The notes beneath the pieces are model-generated. The model was not told the DNA's origin and did no database searches. It was given only the letters and a program-made list of their open reading frames with translations. The position numbers and the translations under genes were made by a program. A DNA stretch of 60,746 bases from assembly GCA_026709365.1 (NCBI GenBank), contig JAPOTD010000044.1, positions 1-60,746 on the forward strand, given 5' to 3'. This DNA is from Gammaproteobacteria bacterium. GTDB taxonomy: Bacteria > Pseudomonadota > Gammaproteobacteria > Pseudomonadales > Azotimanducaceae. Below are positions 35,813-45,900 of this stretch, one piece after another (position 1 is the first letter of the stretch; each line of letters starts with the position of its first letter).

Positions 35813-37180
35813 TTGCCCAAGGAAATCTATCTGGTGAAGGTCGGCATGAACATGACCGAGGGAGTGGTGGAGGAGTGGTACATCGCCGACGGCGCCACCG
35901 TGGACAAGGGTGAGCTGCTCTACCGCTTGGAAACCGAAAAGGTCAACCTCGACGTGGACGCCGAGACCGGCGGCATCGTCAAGCACGTGGCGGGCGAAGG
36001 GGTGACCATGAAGCCGGGTGACGTGGTCGGCTACATCTACGCCGCCGACGAGGCGATTCCCGACGCACTGCCGCAAGCACAAGCAACGATGGAATCGGTG
36101 GCCGAAAGCGTCTCCGCTGCCCCCTCGCCCGCACCGTCAGCTGCCTCAAGCACCATCGGCGGCCGCATTCTCTCCTCACCAGCCGCGCGCAGGCTGGCGG
36201 GCGAACTGAACGTCGATGTCGCCGCCTTGCACGGCAGCGGGCCGGGCGGGCGCATCGTCGAGGCCGATGTCCAGGCCGCCGCCGATGCCACCCAGCCCAC
36301 GGCGTCCTCGCCGTCCCTATCAACGGCGCCCTCGCCGTCCTCCCCGATGGCCCGCAAACTCGCCCGGGAGCTCGGCATCGATCTGGCCCGGCTGCGCGGC
36401 ACCGGGCCGGGTGGCCGAATCACCAAGCAGGACGTGGAACGAGCCGCCGCCGGAGATTCAGCGACCGCTTCGGCACCCGCCTTCGCCAGCGGCGAGGATC
36501 GCGTCGTGCCGGTGCGGGGCATGCGCAAGACCATCGCCGCTCGCATGTTCGAGAGCCTGCGCTCGTCCGCCCAGCTCACCATGGACATGGACGCCAACAT
36601 GGACGACGCGGTGAAGCTGCGCAACCAGTTGGTGGACGAGTGGCGGGACGAAGGGGTGCGCCCCACCTACACCGACCTGGTGATTCGCGCCGCTGCCAAG
36701 GCGCTGGAGCGGCATCCGCTGATGAACAGCGTCTTTGGCGAGACGGCAATGACCCTGCGCGGCGACATCAACGTCGGCATGGCCGTGGCCTTGGAGGAAG
36801 GTCTGATCGTGCCCGTGGTGCGCCACGCCAATCGGCTGAGCATGAAGGAACTGGCCGTTGAGAGCGGGCGGCTCGCCAAGGCCGCACGCGACGGGGCGCT
36901 GACCCCGGACGACCTCCAGGACGGCACCTTCACCGTCTCCGCCCTCGGCATGTTCGGCGTCGATGCCTTCACGCCGATCATCAACGCGCCCCAATCGGGC
37001 ATTCTGGGCGTCAACCGCCTGCGCGATGACCTGAAGTGGGTGGGTGAGGCGCCAACCAAGACCCAAGTGATGCGCCTCTCCCTGACCTGGGACCACCGCG
37101 CCTTGGACGGCGCCCCCGCCGCCGAGTTCCTGGCCGCAGTCCGCGACCTGCTTGAGGCGCCCTTCCGGCTACTGGTGTGA
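35813..37180 (+). CDS. acoC: Dihydrolipoamide acyltransferase E2, two subunit-binding domains
   Basis: E2 core enzyme of 455 residues. The N-terminal lipoyl domain carries Lys in RLETEKVNLDVD (about residue 43). Two peripheral subunit-binding domains follow: SPAARRLAGELNVDV...GPGGRI (about 121-155) and SPMARKLARELGIDL...GPGGRI (about 178-212), joined by Ala/Ser/Pro linkers. The catalytic domain has SLTWDHRALDGAPAAEF with the HxxxDG motif near residue 427. Start is TTG at 35813 with GGAGA upstream. No E3 (lipoamide dehydrogenase) gene is in the operon, so E3 must be shared. Two binding domains are unusual; most E2 proteins have one. Confidence 0.9.
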   Translation: MPKEIYLVKVGMNMTEGVVEEWYIADGATVDKGELLYRLETEKVNLDVDAETGGIVKHVAGEGVTMKPGDVVGYIYAADEAIPDALPQAQATMESVAESVSAAPSPAPSAASSTIGGRILSSPAARRLAGELNVDVAALHGSGPGGRIVEADVQAAADATQPTASSPSLSTAPSPSSPMARKLARELGIDLARLRGTGPGGRITKQDVERAAAGDSATASAPAFASGEDRVVPVRGMRKTIAARMFESLRSSAQLTMDMDANMDDAVKLRNQLVDEWRDEGVRPTYTDLVIRAAAKALERHPLMNSVFGETAMTLRGDINVGMAVALEEGLIVPVVRHANRLSMKELAVESGRLAKAARDGALTPDDLQDGTFTVSALGMFGVDAFTPIINAPQSGILGVNRLRDDLKWVGEAPTKTQVMRLSLTWDHRALDGAPAAEFLAAVRDLLEAPFRLLV

Positions 37181-37219
37181 ACGAGCGCCCTGCCCGCTAA
37201 GTCGCGTGGAGCGAGCGGT

Positions 37220-38203
37220 CTAGCGCACTGGCAAATCCATCTCCGCAAACAGCTTGGCGCGGGCGGCCCCCGTGGGCCTGGCAACCGCTTCCGCCACCGT
37301 GCGCTGGTCCAGGTGCGGAGCGAACCATGCCATGAACTCGTGCATGAAACGGCGCATGAAGGTCCCGCGCCGGAAGCCGATGTGGGTGACTGAGGGCGCA
37401 AACAGGTGCGAGCCATCCACCGTCACCAAGCCCCGGTCAACCGCCGGGTCGAAGGCCATTGACGCAATGATGCCGATGCCAAAGCCAAGGCGCACGTAGG
37501 TCTTTATGACGTCGGTATCGGTGGCGGTGAAGGCTACGTTCGGCTTGAGGCCCTGGGCCTGGAAGGCTTGGTCAAGCACCGAGCGGCCCGTGAAGCCAAA
37601 CACGTAAGTAGCCAAGGGCTCCGCCGCCACATCGGCCAAGGTCAGTTCACGCCGCGCGCCGATCCGCGCCAATCGGTGGCCCTCAGGCACGATGATGTCC
37701 CGGTACCAACGATAGCAGGGCAGCATGATGAGGTTCTTGAACAGTTCCAAGCCCTCGGTGGCAATGACGAAGTCCACCTCACCGGCCGCGGCCAGCTCGA
37801 CCAGTTGGGCGGGCGAGCCTTGGTGCATCCGCAGCGCCACCTCGGGGTAGGCTTCGCGGAACTTGCGCACCACGGGCGGCAGCGCGTAGCGGGCTTGGGT
37901 GTGGGTGGTGGCGATGGACAGCAGGCCGGTTCGCTCGTCCCGGTACTCATCAGCCACCCGCTTGATGCTATCGACTTGGCGAATCACCTCGCCGGCCCGC
38001 TCGAGAATGACCTTGCCGATGGGGGTGACATCGACGAGCTGCTTGCCTTGGCGGGCAAAGATCTCGACGCCCAGTTCGTCTTCCAGCAAACGAATCTGCT
38101 TGCTGATGCCGGGCTGGGCGGTGAACAGGCTTTCAGCCGTTAGGGATACGTTCAGGCCATGTTGGGCGACTTCCCAAACATAGCGCAGTTGCTGCAGTTT
38201 CAT
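37220..38203 (-). CDS. cysB: LysR-type regulator CysB
   Basis: Master activator of sulfate assimilation, a 327-residue LysR protein responding to N-acetylserine/O-acetylserine and sulfide. The N-terminus MKLQQLRYVWEVAQHGLNV is nearly diagnostic for CysB, followed by the winged helix (LTAESLFTAQPGISKQIRLLE). Ligand-domain motifs include TTHTQARYALPPVV and TATDTDVIKTYVRLGFGIG. The ATG at 38203 is chosen because the product then starts at the conserved MKLQQL; a longer frame reaches 38227. The likely target cysI lies 15 kb away. An AT-rich promoter at 38228-38270 includes GTTATAAC. Confidence 0.95.
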   Translation of the reverse strand: MKLQQLRYVWEVAQHGLNVSLTAESLFTAQPGISKQIRLLEDELGVEIFARQGKQLVDVTPIGKVILERAGEVIRQVDSIKRVADEYRDERTGLLSIATTHTQARYALPPVVRKFREAYPEVALRMHQGSPAQLVELAAAGEVDFVIATEGLELFKNLIMLPCYRWYRDIIVPEGHRLARIGARRELTLADVAAEPLATYVFGFTGRSVLDQAFQAQGLKPNVAFTATDTDVIKTYVRLGFGIGIIASMAFDPAVDRGLVTVDGSHLFAPSVTHIGFRRGTFMRRFMHEFMAWFAPHLDQRTVAEAVARPTGAARAKLFAEMDLPVR

Positions 38204-38271
38204 GGAACCGCAGTTTAAGCCCAACAATCAGATTTTGGAATAAAGGCAGCGTTCGTTATAACAAAAAGTCT

Positions 38272-39180
38272 TTACGGCGATGGGTTTTGCGGTGTGTTGG
38301 TGACCCCGCTCGGCACATGGCCTGCGGGAGTGTGGGGAGCGGCGGCTTCGCAATGCCGGGTTTGGTCATCAAAGAACACGTCCGCAGCAAATGCCTTGAG
38401 GAACTCCGACTTGGCCATGCCGCCAAGAAACAGCGACTCATCCAACCGGATGTTCCAAGCCCGCAGCGTGCGAATGACCCGTTCGTGGGCCGGCGCCTCC
38501 CGGGCGGTGACCAGCGCGGTGCGGATGGGGCAATCCTGGTCAAACTCCTGCTGCAAGTCGTGCAGCGCCTTGAGAAAAGACTTGAATGGACCGCCCGGCA
38601 GGGGCTTGCCCGCTTCCGCAGCTTCCGCCGCGCTGAAGGCCTCCAGCCCTTGGGCTTGGTAGATTTGCTCGGCCTCATCGGAGAAAAGCACCGCGTCGCC
38701 GTCGAAGGCCATGCGCAGCTCGCCCGCCTCGGACCGTTCGCGGCTGCTGCCGCCCAGCAGCAGATTGGCGGCCGCCACGCCCTGCTCCAAGGCTTGGCGA
38801 ACGTCCGCCCCGTGGGTGCTGAGAAACAGGTCGCAGCCGAAGGCCCGCACGTAGCGGTACGGACTGTCGCCGCCGCAGAACGCAGCCTTGGTGACATCGA
38901 GCTCGTGGTGCTCGATGGAATTGAAGATGCGCAGCCCGGTGTCCGCCGAATTGCGCGAGAGCAATATGATCTCAACTCTCTTTTTTTTCTTTAATTTGTT
39001 GAGTTTCAATAATTTCTTTACGAAATAGAAGCCTTCGCCCGGATCAAGCGGCTTGTCTTCGTTGTCGATTTGGAAGCGCCGGTAGGCTTCTAGGCCATCG
39101 GCTTCATACACCGCGTTGCTGTCCCGGAGATCGAACAGCGCCCGGGAGGATATGGCGACGGTCAGGGGGCGTGGGTTCAT
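38272..39180 (-). CDS. Cytosolic 5'-nucleotidase family protein
   Basis: A 302-residue protein resembling the 5'-nucleotidase family that includes eukaryotic NT5C1 and many bacterial members: VAISSRALFDLRDSNAVYE (Ser replacing the nucleophile Asp region), EIILLSRNSADTGLRIFNS, FLSTHGADVRQAL, FDGDAVLFSDEAE and LFLGGMAKSEFLKAF with VFFDDQ. It probably dephosphorylates nucleoside monophosphates. A Lys-rich stretch (LKLNKLKKKKRVE, about 59-71) is encoded by an AT-rich patch with an A8 run (38991-38998). The ATG at 39180 overlaps the YdcH-family stop as ATGA. Confidence 0.82.
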   Translation of the reverse strand: MNPRPLTVAISSRALFDLRDSNAVYEADGLEAYRRFQIDNEDKPLDPGEGFYFVKKLLKLNKLKKKKRVEIILLSRNSADTGLRIFNSIEHHELDVTKAAFCGGDSPYRYVRAFGCDLFLSTHGADVRQALEQGVAAANLLLGGSSRERSEAGELRMAFDGDAVLFSDEAEQIYQAQGLEAFSAAEAAEAGKPLPGGPFKSFLKALHDLQQEFDQDCPIRTALVTAREAPAHERVIRTLRAWNIRLDESLFLGGMAKSEFLKAFAADVFFDDQTRHCEAAAPHTPAGHVPSGVTNTPQNPSP

Positions 39181-39374
39181 GCGTCGAGATCGGGAATGAG
39201 TTGACTTTCCAGTTTGGCGATCACGTCCTTGAGCTTGAGCTTGCGCTTCTTCAACCGCTGCACCCGCATGGCGTCGTGGTGGCCGGTGGCGATGAGGTGG
39301 TGAATCACTTCATCAAGGTCGCGATGCTCAATGCGCAGCTCCTCCAGCCACTTGGTGAGTTCGGCGCTGTCCAT
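39177..39374 (-). CDS. YdcH/DUF465 family small protein
   Basis: A 65-residue alpha-helical protein of the YdcH (DUF465) family, with the Lys/Arg-rich helix MRVQRLKKRKLKLKDVIAK near the C-terminus. Function unknown. It is first in a two-gene minus-strand unit with the nucleotidase, overlapping by four bases. Its 80-base upstream gap is shared with the J-domain protein gene. Confidence 0.85.
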   Translation of the reverse strand: MDSAELTKWLEELRIEHRDLDEVIHHLIATGHHDAMRVQRLKKRKLKLKDVIAKLESQLIPDLDA

Positions 39375-39454
39375 GAACGGCTAAGCAGCCCTGCAATTGA
39401 TCGCTCGGCCACCATGATACCCTACAGACCCGAGGACAGCCCCTGTTTAGCCGC

Positions 39455-39931
39455 ATGATTCCCTTGATGCTTGGTTTGATCGCCGCCACTGCCTTGGTGG
39501 TGCTGCTTCGGCTGCTGTGGCTTTCGGCCCCGGTCAAGAAAAGCACCCTCGCCATCACCTTGGCCACATTGGCCTTGGTGGCCGCGCTGGCAGTGCTCGC
39601 CGCTACCGGGCGCCTGCACTGGCTGGCCGCCGCGGCTGCTGCCCTGCTGCCCTTCCTGCGCCGCAGCGCCGGCTTGATGGTGCGCTTCTTTCCGATCCTT
39701 GGGCGTCTGCTTGCGGCCTTCAGGCAACGGCGACCGGGCGCGGCGCAGCCCGCCGCCGGCGCCATGACCCGCCAGGAAGCCCTAAGCGTTCTGGGACTTA
39801 AGGCCAATGCGACCAAGCAGGAGGTCATCGAAGCGCACCGGCGGCTAATGGCCAGGAACCATCCGGACAAGGGCGGCTCGACATTCATCGCCCAGCAACT
39901 CAATGAAGCCAAGCGAGTGCTGATTGGCTAG
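39455..39931 (+). CDS. Membrane-anchored J-domain protein
   Basis: A 158-residue co-chaperone. Two hydrophobic N-terminal segments (about 1-22 and 31-68) anchor it, and a C-terminal J domain (about 105-158) has the HPD motif in ARNHPDKGGS near residue 136. It should recruit and activate DnaK at the inner membrane. The layout resembles TIM14-like and DjlA-type proteins but without other domains. Its last four bases overlap the end of the convergent TerB gene. Confidence 0.88.
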   Translation: MIPLMLGLIAATALVVLLRLLWLSAPVKKSTLAITLATLALVAALAVLAATGRLHWLAAAAAALLPFLRRSAGLMVRFFPILGRLLAAFRQRRPGAAQPAAGAMTRQEALSVLGLKANATKQEVIEAHRRLMARNHPDKGGSTFIAQQLNEAKRVLIG

Positions 39932-40323
39932 GGCACCATCAGGCCGCGAGCCTCCTCCTCCAAGCTCAGCAGCCGGCGCACCCAGTTGTCCAGCAGCCTG
40001 AACTGCTCATCCCCAACGCCAAACGCCCGGCTGACCTCCTTGAGCAGGCACTCCTCCTCCACTTCAAAGGCGCCATCGGCGTAACTGAGCCGAAGCAAGT
40101 TAAGCAGGACGATAATCCGCGACTTGCGGGTATTGAAGGTGGTGTCAATGCCTTCGAGCGCCAAGTACTCCGCCTCGAGCGCGGGGTTCAGCTCCATCTC
40201 GCGCTTGAACTCATCGAGCATGCCCTCCTCGTTGGGATCAAGCAGGCCGTCGGACACCACCACGTTGTGGGCAAGCCCGAAGAGGGCTTCGCGCTGCTCG
40301 ACCGATAGCGCCGACAACCACAT
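39928..40323 (-). CDS. TerB-family protein
   Basis: A 131-residue acidic, all-helical protein of the TerB (tellurite resistance) family, with repeats of the DG-type loop: VVVSDGLLDPNEEGML and LSYADGAFEVEEECLLKEV, the latter typical of metal-binding TerB domains. It starts nine bases after a tiny membrane protein gene and converges on a J-domain gene. DjlA joins a TerB domain and a J domain in one chain, so these neighbours may work as a split counterpart; this is inference. Confidence 0.82.
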   Translation of the reverse strand: MWLSALSVEQREALFGLAHNVVVSDGLLDPNEEGMLDEFKREMELNPALEAEYLALEGIDTTFNTRKSRIIVLLNLLRLSYADGAFEVEEECLLKEVSRAFGVGDEQFRLLDNWVRRLLSLEEEARGLMVP

Positions 40324-40332
40324 GGCGCACCC

Positions 40333-40464
40333 TCAACTGCCGGCGATGATCCGCAGATTGTCGAACAGGCTGGCAAACATGATGAGCACGCACAGCCAAC
40401 CCCAGCCGATGATGGCCTTCATGAACCAGCTTTGGTTGATGAAGTCCTCAATCAAATACCACAT
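40333..40464 (-). CDS. 43-residue membrane microprotein upstream of the TerB gene
   Basis: A short open frame MWYLIEDFINQSWFMKAIIG... with one hydrophobic helix (about residues 15-34, including GWGWLCVLIMFASLF). GGGAGG lies 7-8 bases before the ATG, and the stop is nine bases from the TerB start, so it is well placed as the first gene of that operon. No family is recognised. It may anchor the TerB protein to the membrane; that is inference from linkage. Confidence 0.65.
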   Translation of the reverse strand: MWYLIEDFINQSWFMKAIIGWGWLCVLIMFASLFDNLRIIAGS

Positions 40465-40567
40465 CGATCAGCCTCCCTGCATCGGTTCGCGGCGATTTGC
40501 GCAACGGCGTCCCCAAACGTCGGGGCCACGTTATTCTAGACGAATTTTCAGCCTGTAGAATGGTTCG

Positions 40568-42976
40568 ATGCCCATTCACTTCACGCGGCTTTCACCGGAA
40601 CTTGCGGCCGCAGCCCTCAGCGCGCCAGTCATCACGCCCAACGAGCGGCTGGCCCGGGAAGTCAACGCGGCCTGCAACCAGCGGCAGATTGATCTGGGTC
40701 GCAGGGCTTGGCCGAAGCCGCGTGCCATCAGCTTGCGGCGTTACCTGCGCACCGGCTTCGACGCCGCCGAGGCGGATGCGGAACTGCTGTCCGAAGAGGC
40801 GGAACTGCTGCTCTGGCGGGATGCGGCACCCGGCAAAACCGGCCACTTGGCCGAGTGGGCCGCCGAGGCTTGGGCGTTGGCGCTGGCCTACCGCATCGAC
40901 CGCAAAGCGCCTGAGTTCGGCCAGACGGCGAACAGCCGCCTTTTCCAACGCTGGGCGAAGCGCTTTGACGCGGAACTCAAGGCGAAGCGCTGGATCACTG
41001 GCGCGCAACTGGCCGATTTGATGCCAGCTCGAAGTGAGGCCGTGCATCTGCTGGCATTCGAGCGTATGGAGCCTCAAGCCGCGGACCATCTCGCACGGGT
41101 GGAGCTGGCAGGCGGCAGCGTTCGCAAGCACGCTCCCGCCCCAGTTCCAGCCGCTGACGAGCGCCGCGTTCGGCTGAACAGCCGGGCCGAGGAGATCAGC
41201 GCGGCTGCCCAGTGGGCGCGCCAGACGCTCATGGCAGACGGACAGGCGCGCATTGGGGTGGTCTTCCCCTACCTGACCGACGCCTATCACGCCATCGACC
41301 ACGCTTTCGGGACGGAATTTGCCGACGCACCGGACGCCTTCGACCTGTCCGGCGGCCTGCCCTTGTCCCAGCAGCCGGTCTGGCAGGCCGCCGACGCGCT
41401 GCTCGAGCATCTGGTCCAGCCTCCGGAGGAGGCGTTGGAGGCGCCGGCGCGCGCACCGTTTCTTGAACTTCCCGAAGACCTCGACGACCTGTTGCCAAGA
41501 TCACCGGGCTGGGCGAACGGGGAAAAGCCCTTCGCCCATTGGGTAGCGGCGTTCGGCGACATCCTCCAGCGCGCCCGCTGGGGTGCCGAGGCAGGCAGCC
41601 GACAGTTCCAAGCCTTAAGGAACCTCATGGACTGCCTTGATCGATACTGCGGATTCACCCAAAGTCCCGGCATCGACGCAACCCGAGGGCTGCAAACCTT
41701 GCGGGATCTGCTGGACACCCAAGTCTTTGCGCCGCAACGGCGACCGGCGCCGATTCAGGTGTTGGGCTATCTCGAAACCACCGGAATGTCGTTCACCCAC
41801 CTATGGGTGGCGGGCTTGTCGGATTCGGCGTGGCCGCAGGCCCCGTCGCCAAATCCGCTCATTCCCCTGCAGCTGCAGCGGGTGGCCGGCGTACCTCGCT
41901 TGGACCACGACAGCGAACGCGACTTCGCCGAACAGCGGCTGGCCCACTGGCGCACCGCCTGCGGGGCCTTCATCGCCAGTTGGTCCGAGGAGGATGCGGA
42001 TGGGCAGCAGGATTGCAGCCCTCTGATCAAGCCGCTGCCTGAAGCCGCCGTCGACGCTCTGCTGGCCCACCACCGCACGAGACGGCACCCCGACCTGGCT
42101 GAGTTGCCGCCCTTAGACCAATTGGAGCCTGCTTCCGAGGATCGGGCCTCCAACTGCGAAGGGGACATTCAAGCGGGCACCTCCCTGATTCAGGACCAAG
42201 CCCATTGCCCCTTTCGAGCTTGGGCGATTCATCGCCTCAAGCTGCGCACCAAGCGGGAGGAGGAGACCTTCGCCGACGCCCTCACCCGAGGAGAGCTGGT
42301 GCATGATGCCTTCTTTCGCCTGTACCGGAACAGCCAAGCGCCATTTTCGGCAGCGAATGTCCGCGCCGCCGTCGAAGGTGCCGTGGGAAAGTTCCTGGCC
42401 GGGATGCCTGCCCCGTTTCAAGCCTTGGAATGCGAGCGAATCACGGCAATCATCAGGGCATGGCTCGACCTTGAGGCCGGGCATCCGACGTTCACCGTCA
42501 TCGGCTTGGAGCAGGAAACCCAACTGACCCTGCCCGGCGCCCAATTCAGGATGCGCATTGATCGAGTCAACGAGGATCCAGACTCCGGCCACAAGGTCGT
42601 CATCGACTACAAGACCGGTGCCGTCTCCTCGGTCAACCAGATGGTCGGCGAGCGCCTGGTGGCGCCGCAACTGCCGATGTACGCGCTGACGGATGCGCGC
42701 ATCAAGGCAGTGCTGGTAGCGCAGGTCGGCGACGAGGAGGTGCGGCTGCAGGGCTGGAGCGACGGCAGCATCCCGCTCGGCAAGACCCCGCGCGAAGGTT
42801 GGGAGGCCCTGCGCGAACGCTGGCGCGAGCAGGTGCAGTTGTTGATCGATGAGTTCCGCAGCGGCGATGCGCGGGTTCATCCCCACAACCCAGGCAATGC
42901 GCAAAGCCCGACGGGCTGCCGACACTGCCACCTGCTCAGCCTGTGCCGCCGGGACGCCTTCGAGGCGGCGTCCTGA
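40568..42976 (+). CDS. AddB-like PD-(D/E)XK nuclease, DNA repair
   Basis: An 802-residue protein with a degenerate helicase-like N-terminal half and a RecB-type nuclease C-terminus, the partner of the helicase that follows. The nuclease motifs are RGELVHDAFFR, MRIDRVNE and VVIDYKTGAV. Cysteines in AHCPFRAW and CRHCHLLSLC near the end match the four-Cys iron-sulfur staple of AddB nucleases. In gammaproteobacteria without RecBCD this pair probably processes DNA ends for recombination. Its stop and the next ATG overlap (TGATG). Confidence 0.88.
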   Translation: MPIHFTRLSPELAAAALSAPVITPNERLAREVNAACNQRQIDLGRRAWPKPRAISLRRYLRTGFDAAEADAELLSEEAELLLWRDAAPGKTGHLAEWAAEAWALALAYRIDRKAPEFGQTANSRLFQRWAKRFDAELKAKRWITGAQLADLMPARSEAVHLLAFERMEPQAADHLARVELAGGSVRKHAPAPVPAADERRVRLNSRAEEISAAAQWARQTLMADGQARIGVVFPYLTDAYHAIDHAFGTEFADAPDAFDLSGGLPLSQQPVWQAADALLEHLVQPPEEALEAPARAPFLELPEDLDDLLPRSPGWANGEKPFAHWVAAFGDILQRARWGAEAGSRQFQALRNLMDCLDRYCGFTQSPGIDATRGLQTLRDLLDTQVFAPQRRPAPIQVLGYLETTGMSFTHLWVAGLSDSAWPQAPSPNPLIPLQLQRVAGVPRLDHDSERDFAEQRLAHWRTACGAFIASWSEEDADGQQDCSPLIKPLPEAAVDALLAHHRTRRHPDLAELPPLDQLEPASEDRASNCEGDIQAGTSLIQDQAHCPFRAWAIHRLKLRTKREEETFADALTRGELVHDAFFRLYRNSQAPFSAANVRAAVEGAVGKFLAGMPAPFQALECERITAIIRAWLDLEAGHPTFTVIGLEQETQLTLPGAQFRMRIDRVNEDPDSGHKVVIDYKTGAVSSVNQMVGERLVAPQLPMYALTDARIKAVLVAQVGDEEVRLQGWSDGSIPLGKTPREGWEALRERWREQVQLLIDEFRSGDARVHPHNPGNAQSPTGCRHCHLLSLCRRDAFEAAS

Positions 42977-45900
42977 TGTCGCCGCGAAAGGGAACGGCAC
43001 CGCTTGACCAAGGCGTACGCGAGGCAGCGATTCGTCCCGAGGACTCCTGCATCGTCCAAGCTCCGGCCGGTTCCGGCAAGACCGCGCTGCTGGTCACGCG
43101 GTTCGTGCGGCTGCTGGCCGGCGTCGAAGCGCCTGAGCAGCTGCTGGCCATCACCTTCACCCGCAAGGCCGCAGCGGAAATGCGCAGGCGGGTGATTGAG
43201 GCACTGGACGAGGAGCGGGGAGCCGATGAGCCGATCCGGGCGGCGCTGGGACGGTATCTGGAGGAAGTTCGCAAACGCAACCAATCGCTGGGTTGGGATC
43301 TCGCCAACAACCCGGCGCGCCTGCAGATCAAGACAATCGACAGCTTCGCCATGTCCCTGGCCGGTCGGCTGCCGCTGGCGTCGGGCCTCGGCCGCGGCAG
43401 CCAGCCCGTCGAGGAGGCGGCTGAACTGCACGACAAGGCCGCCCGCCGGCTGCTCAACCGCCTGTTCAACAATGATCCGCTCAGCAGCGACATCGCCCAC
43501 TTCCTGCAACTGAACGACAACGATGCCGGCAGTGCCCGCCGCCTGCTGGCGGAGATGCTCAGCCGCCGGGACCAATGGCTCGACTGCGTGCGGGCAGTCG
43601 CGGCAACGGCGCACCAAGCCGGACGCGAGGCCGCCCAAGCCGCGTTGACCCAAAGCATCCACAAGCTCGTTGAACGCATGGTCCGCGAAACCGCGTCAAG
43701 GGTGCCGGAAGCGCTGCGGGATGAACTCGAATGGATGGTCGCCTTCGCCCGGAACAATGGCTGCGAACCCGAACTGCCGCCCTCGCTGTGGCCCGCCGCC
43801 AGCAGCCTGTGCATGACCCGCGCAGGCGCGTTTCGCAAGTCGCTCACCAAGCGCGAGGGCTTCCCCGCCGACAGGAAGGGGGAAAAGGAGCGGGCGATGG
43901 CGGCCATCGAGGCGCTCAAGCCGCAGGTGTCGCAAGCGCAATTCGCCAGATTGTCGAAGCTGCCGGAACCGAGCCTGACCGAGGGCCAAACCGACGACCT
44001 GCTGGCCGTCTGTGCGGTATTGATCCGAGCGGTGACCGACCTCTCCGACATCATGCGCGAGGCCGGGCGAACTGACTTCACCGAACTCAACCTTGCCGCC
44101 CGCAAGGCGTTGCGGTCCAGCGACGGCGGGCCGACCGAACTAGCCTTGGCCTTGGACTACAGGATTCGCCACATACTGATCGACGAGTTCCAGGACACCT
44201 CCACCTCGCAGTTTGAGCTGTTTGAGCTGCTGGTGGAGGGCTGGAGCGGAGAGGACGGCAGCAGCAGCTTGTTTGCCGTTGGCGATCCCATGCAATCGAT
44301 CTACCGCTTCCGGGACGCCGACGTCACCCTGTTCGACCGCGCCCGAGGTCGAGGCATCAACCAAGTGCCCCTCAACGCGCTGGAGCTGGCGGCCAACTTC
44401 CGGTCCCAACCGGCGCTCGTGAACTGGGTGAACCGCAACTTTACCGACGTCATGGGCGCGCGCAATGACCCGCTCACCGGCCAAGTGCCGTTCAACGAAT
44501 CCCAAGCCCACCAAGACCCCCAAACCAATGCCGAACCCGGGCCGGCCATCCAGCTGTTCGACTACCGCAGCCAGGAGGCGGCGGCGCTGGTCGAGCGCAT
44601 CCGGCAAATCAAAAGCCAAGAACCCGAAGACTCCATCGCCATCCTAGTGCGCAGCCGCAGCCACCTGCCCGACATCCTCGCCGCCCTGCGGGCTGCGCGG
44701 ATCAAATGGCAGGCCACCGACATCGATCCCCTTGCGGCGACGCCGGCGGTCACCGATCTGCTGTCGCTGGCCAGCGCCATGGCGGATGCGGAGGATAAAT
44801 TGGCTTGGCTCAGCGTCCTGCGCGCCCCTTGGGTGGGACTGGACCTACCGGATCTGGAGGGCGCCGCCGAGCTTGGGGCCTTCACCCCGGACCGGCTGCG
44901 GGAGCTGGCCCGAAGCCGCCTGACCGCGACTGGCGCGCGTCGTCTGGAGCGGCTTTTGGACGCCCTTTCCGGTTGGCTCCCGCAACGTCACGAACGCCCG
45001 CCGCGATCCAGCCTGGAAGGCGTCTGGCTCGAATGCGGCGGCGCTGCCGCCTACGGAAGCGCGGCGGCCATCGACCACGCCGAACAGCTGTTCGAGCTGG
45101 TCGATCAACTCGGAGCCGACGGCTGGGATGCGGAACAGTTGCGCCGCCGGGCCGAGCGGCTATTCGCCGCCGACCATGACCCGGCGCAGCTGGAGGTGCT
45201 GACCATCCACAAGGCCAAGGGCTTGGAGTGGGATCACGTGCTGCTGCCTCGCCTGGACGGCACCACCCAAGGCGATGCATCCCCTCTGCTGCGTTGGCGG
45301 CTGCAACGCAACGATGAGTCAGGCGATGACCTGCTGATGGCGGTGAAGGGCTCGGGGCGACTCTACGACTGGCTCGGCGGGGAGGAGAAGCTGCGCGAGG
45401 CCAACGAGCGGCGACGTCTGCTGTACGTCGCCTGCACCCGCGCCAAGCGCAGCCTCACGCTCACGGCGGCCAAGTGGAGGTCGTCGTTGGAGCGCAGCAA
45501 CACAACGTCCTGGAAGCCGCCATCCGCCTCGCTGCTAGCGCTGCTCTGGGACGAGGCGCAGATCGAGGCTGCGAGCCTCCCCACTGGTCCAGAGCCGGAA
45601 GCATCCCTGGGGGGGGGCCCCGCCGGGAAGCCCGAACAGCCGAAACGGCTCCTTCGCCTCCCGGAGGGCTTCACCTGGCAGCCACCGCCCCGCGAACCGC
45701 TGCGTCTGCCCCAAGCCACCGCCGAGTCGCCAGAGCTTGACCCGGACAGCGCCGGCGGGCGGCGGGAGGTGATCTTCGGCGAGCTGATCCACGAGTGGCT
45801 GCGCCGCTTAAGCGAAGGGCCGCTGCCGAAGGACGTCGGTGCCTGGACGTCCCGGCAGCGCCCCCATTGGCAGCGGCAACTGCGGGCCGCTGGGCTGCCG

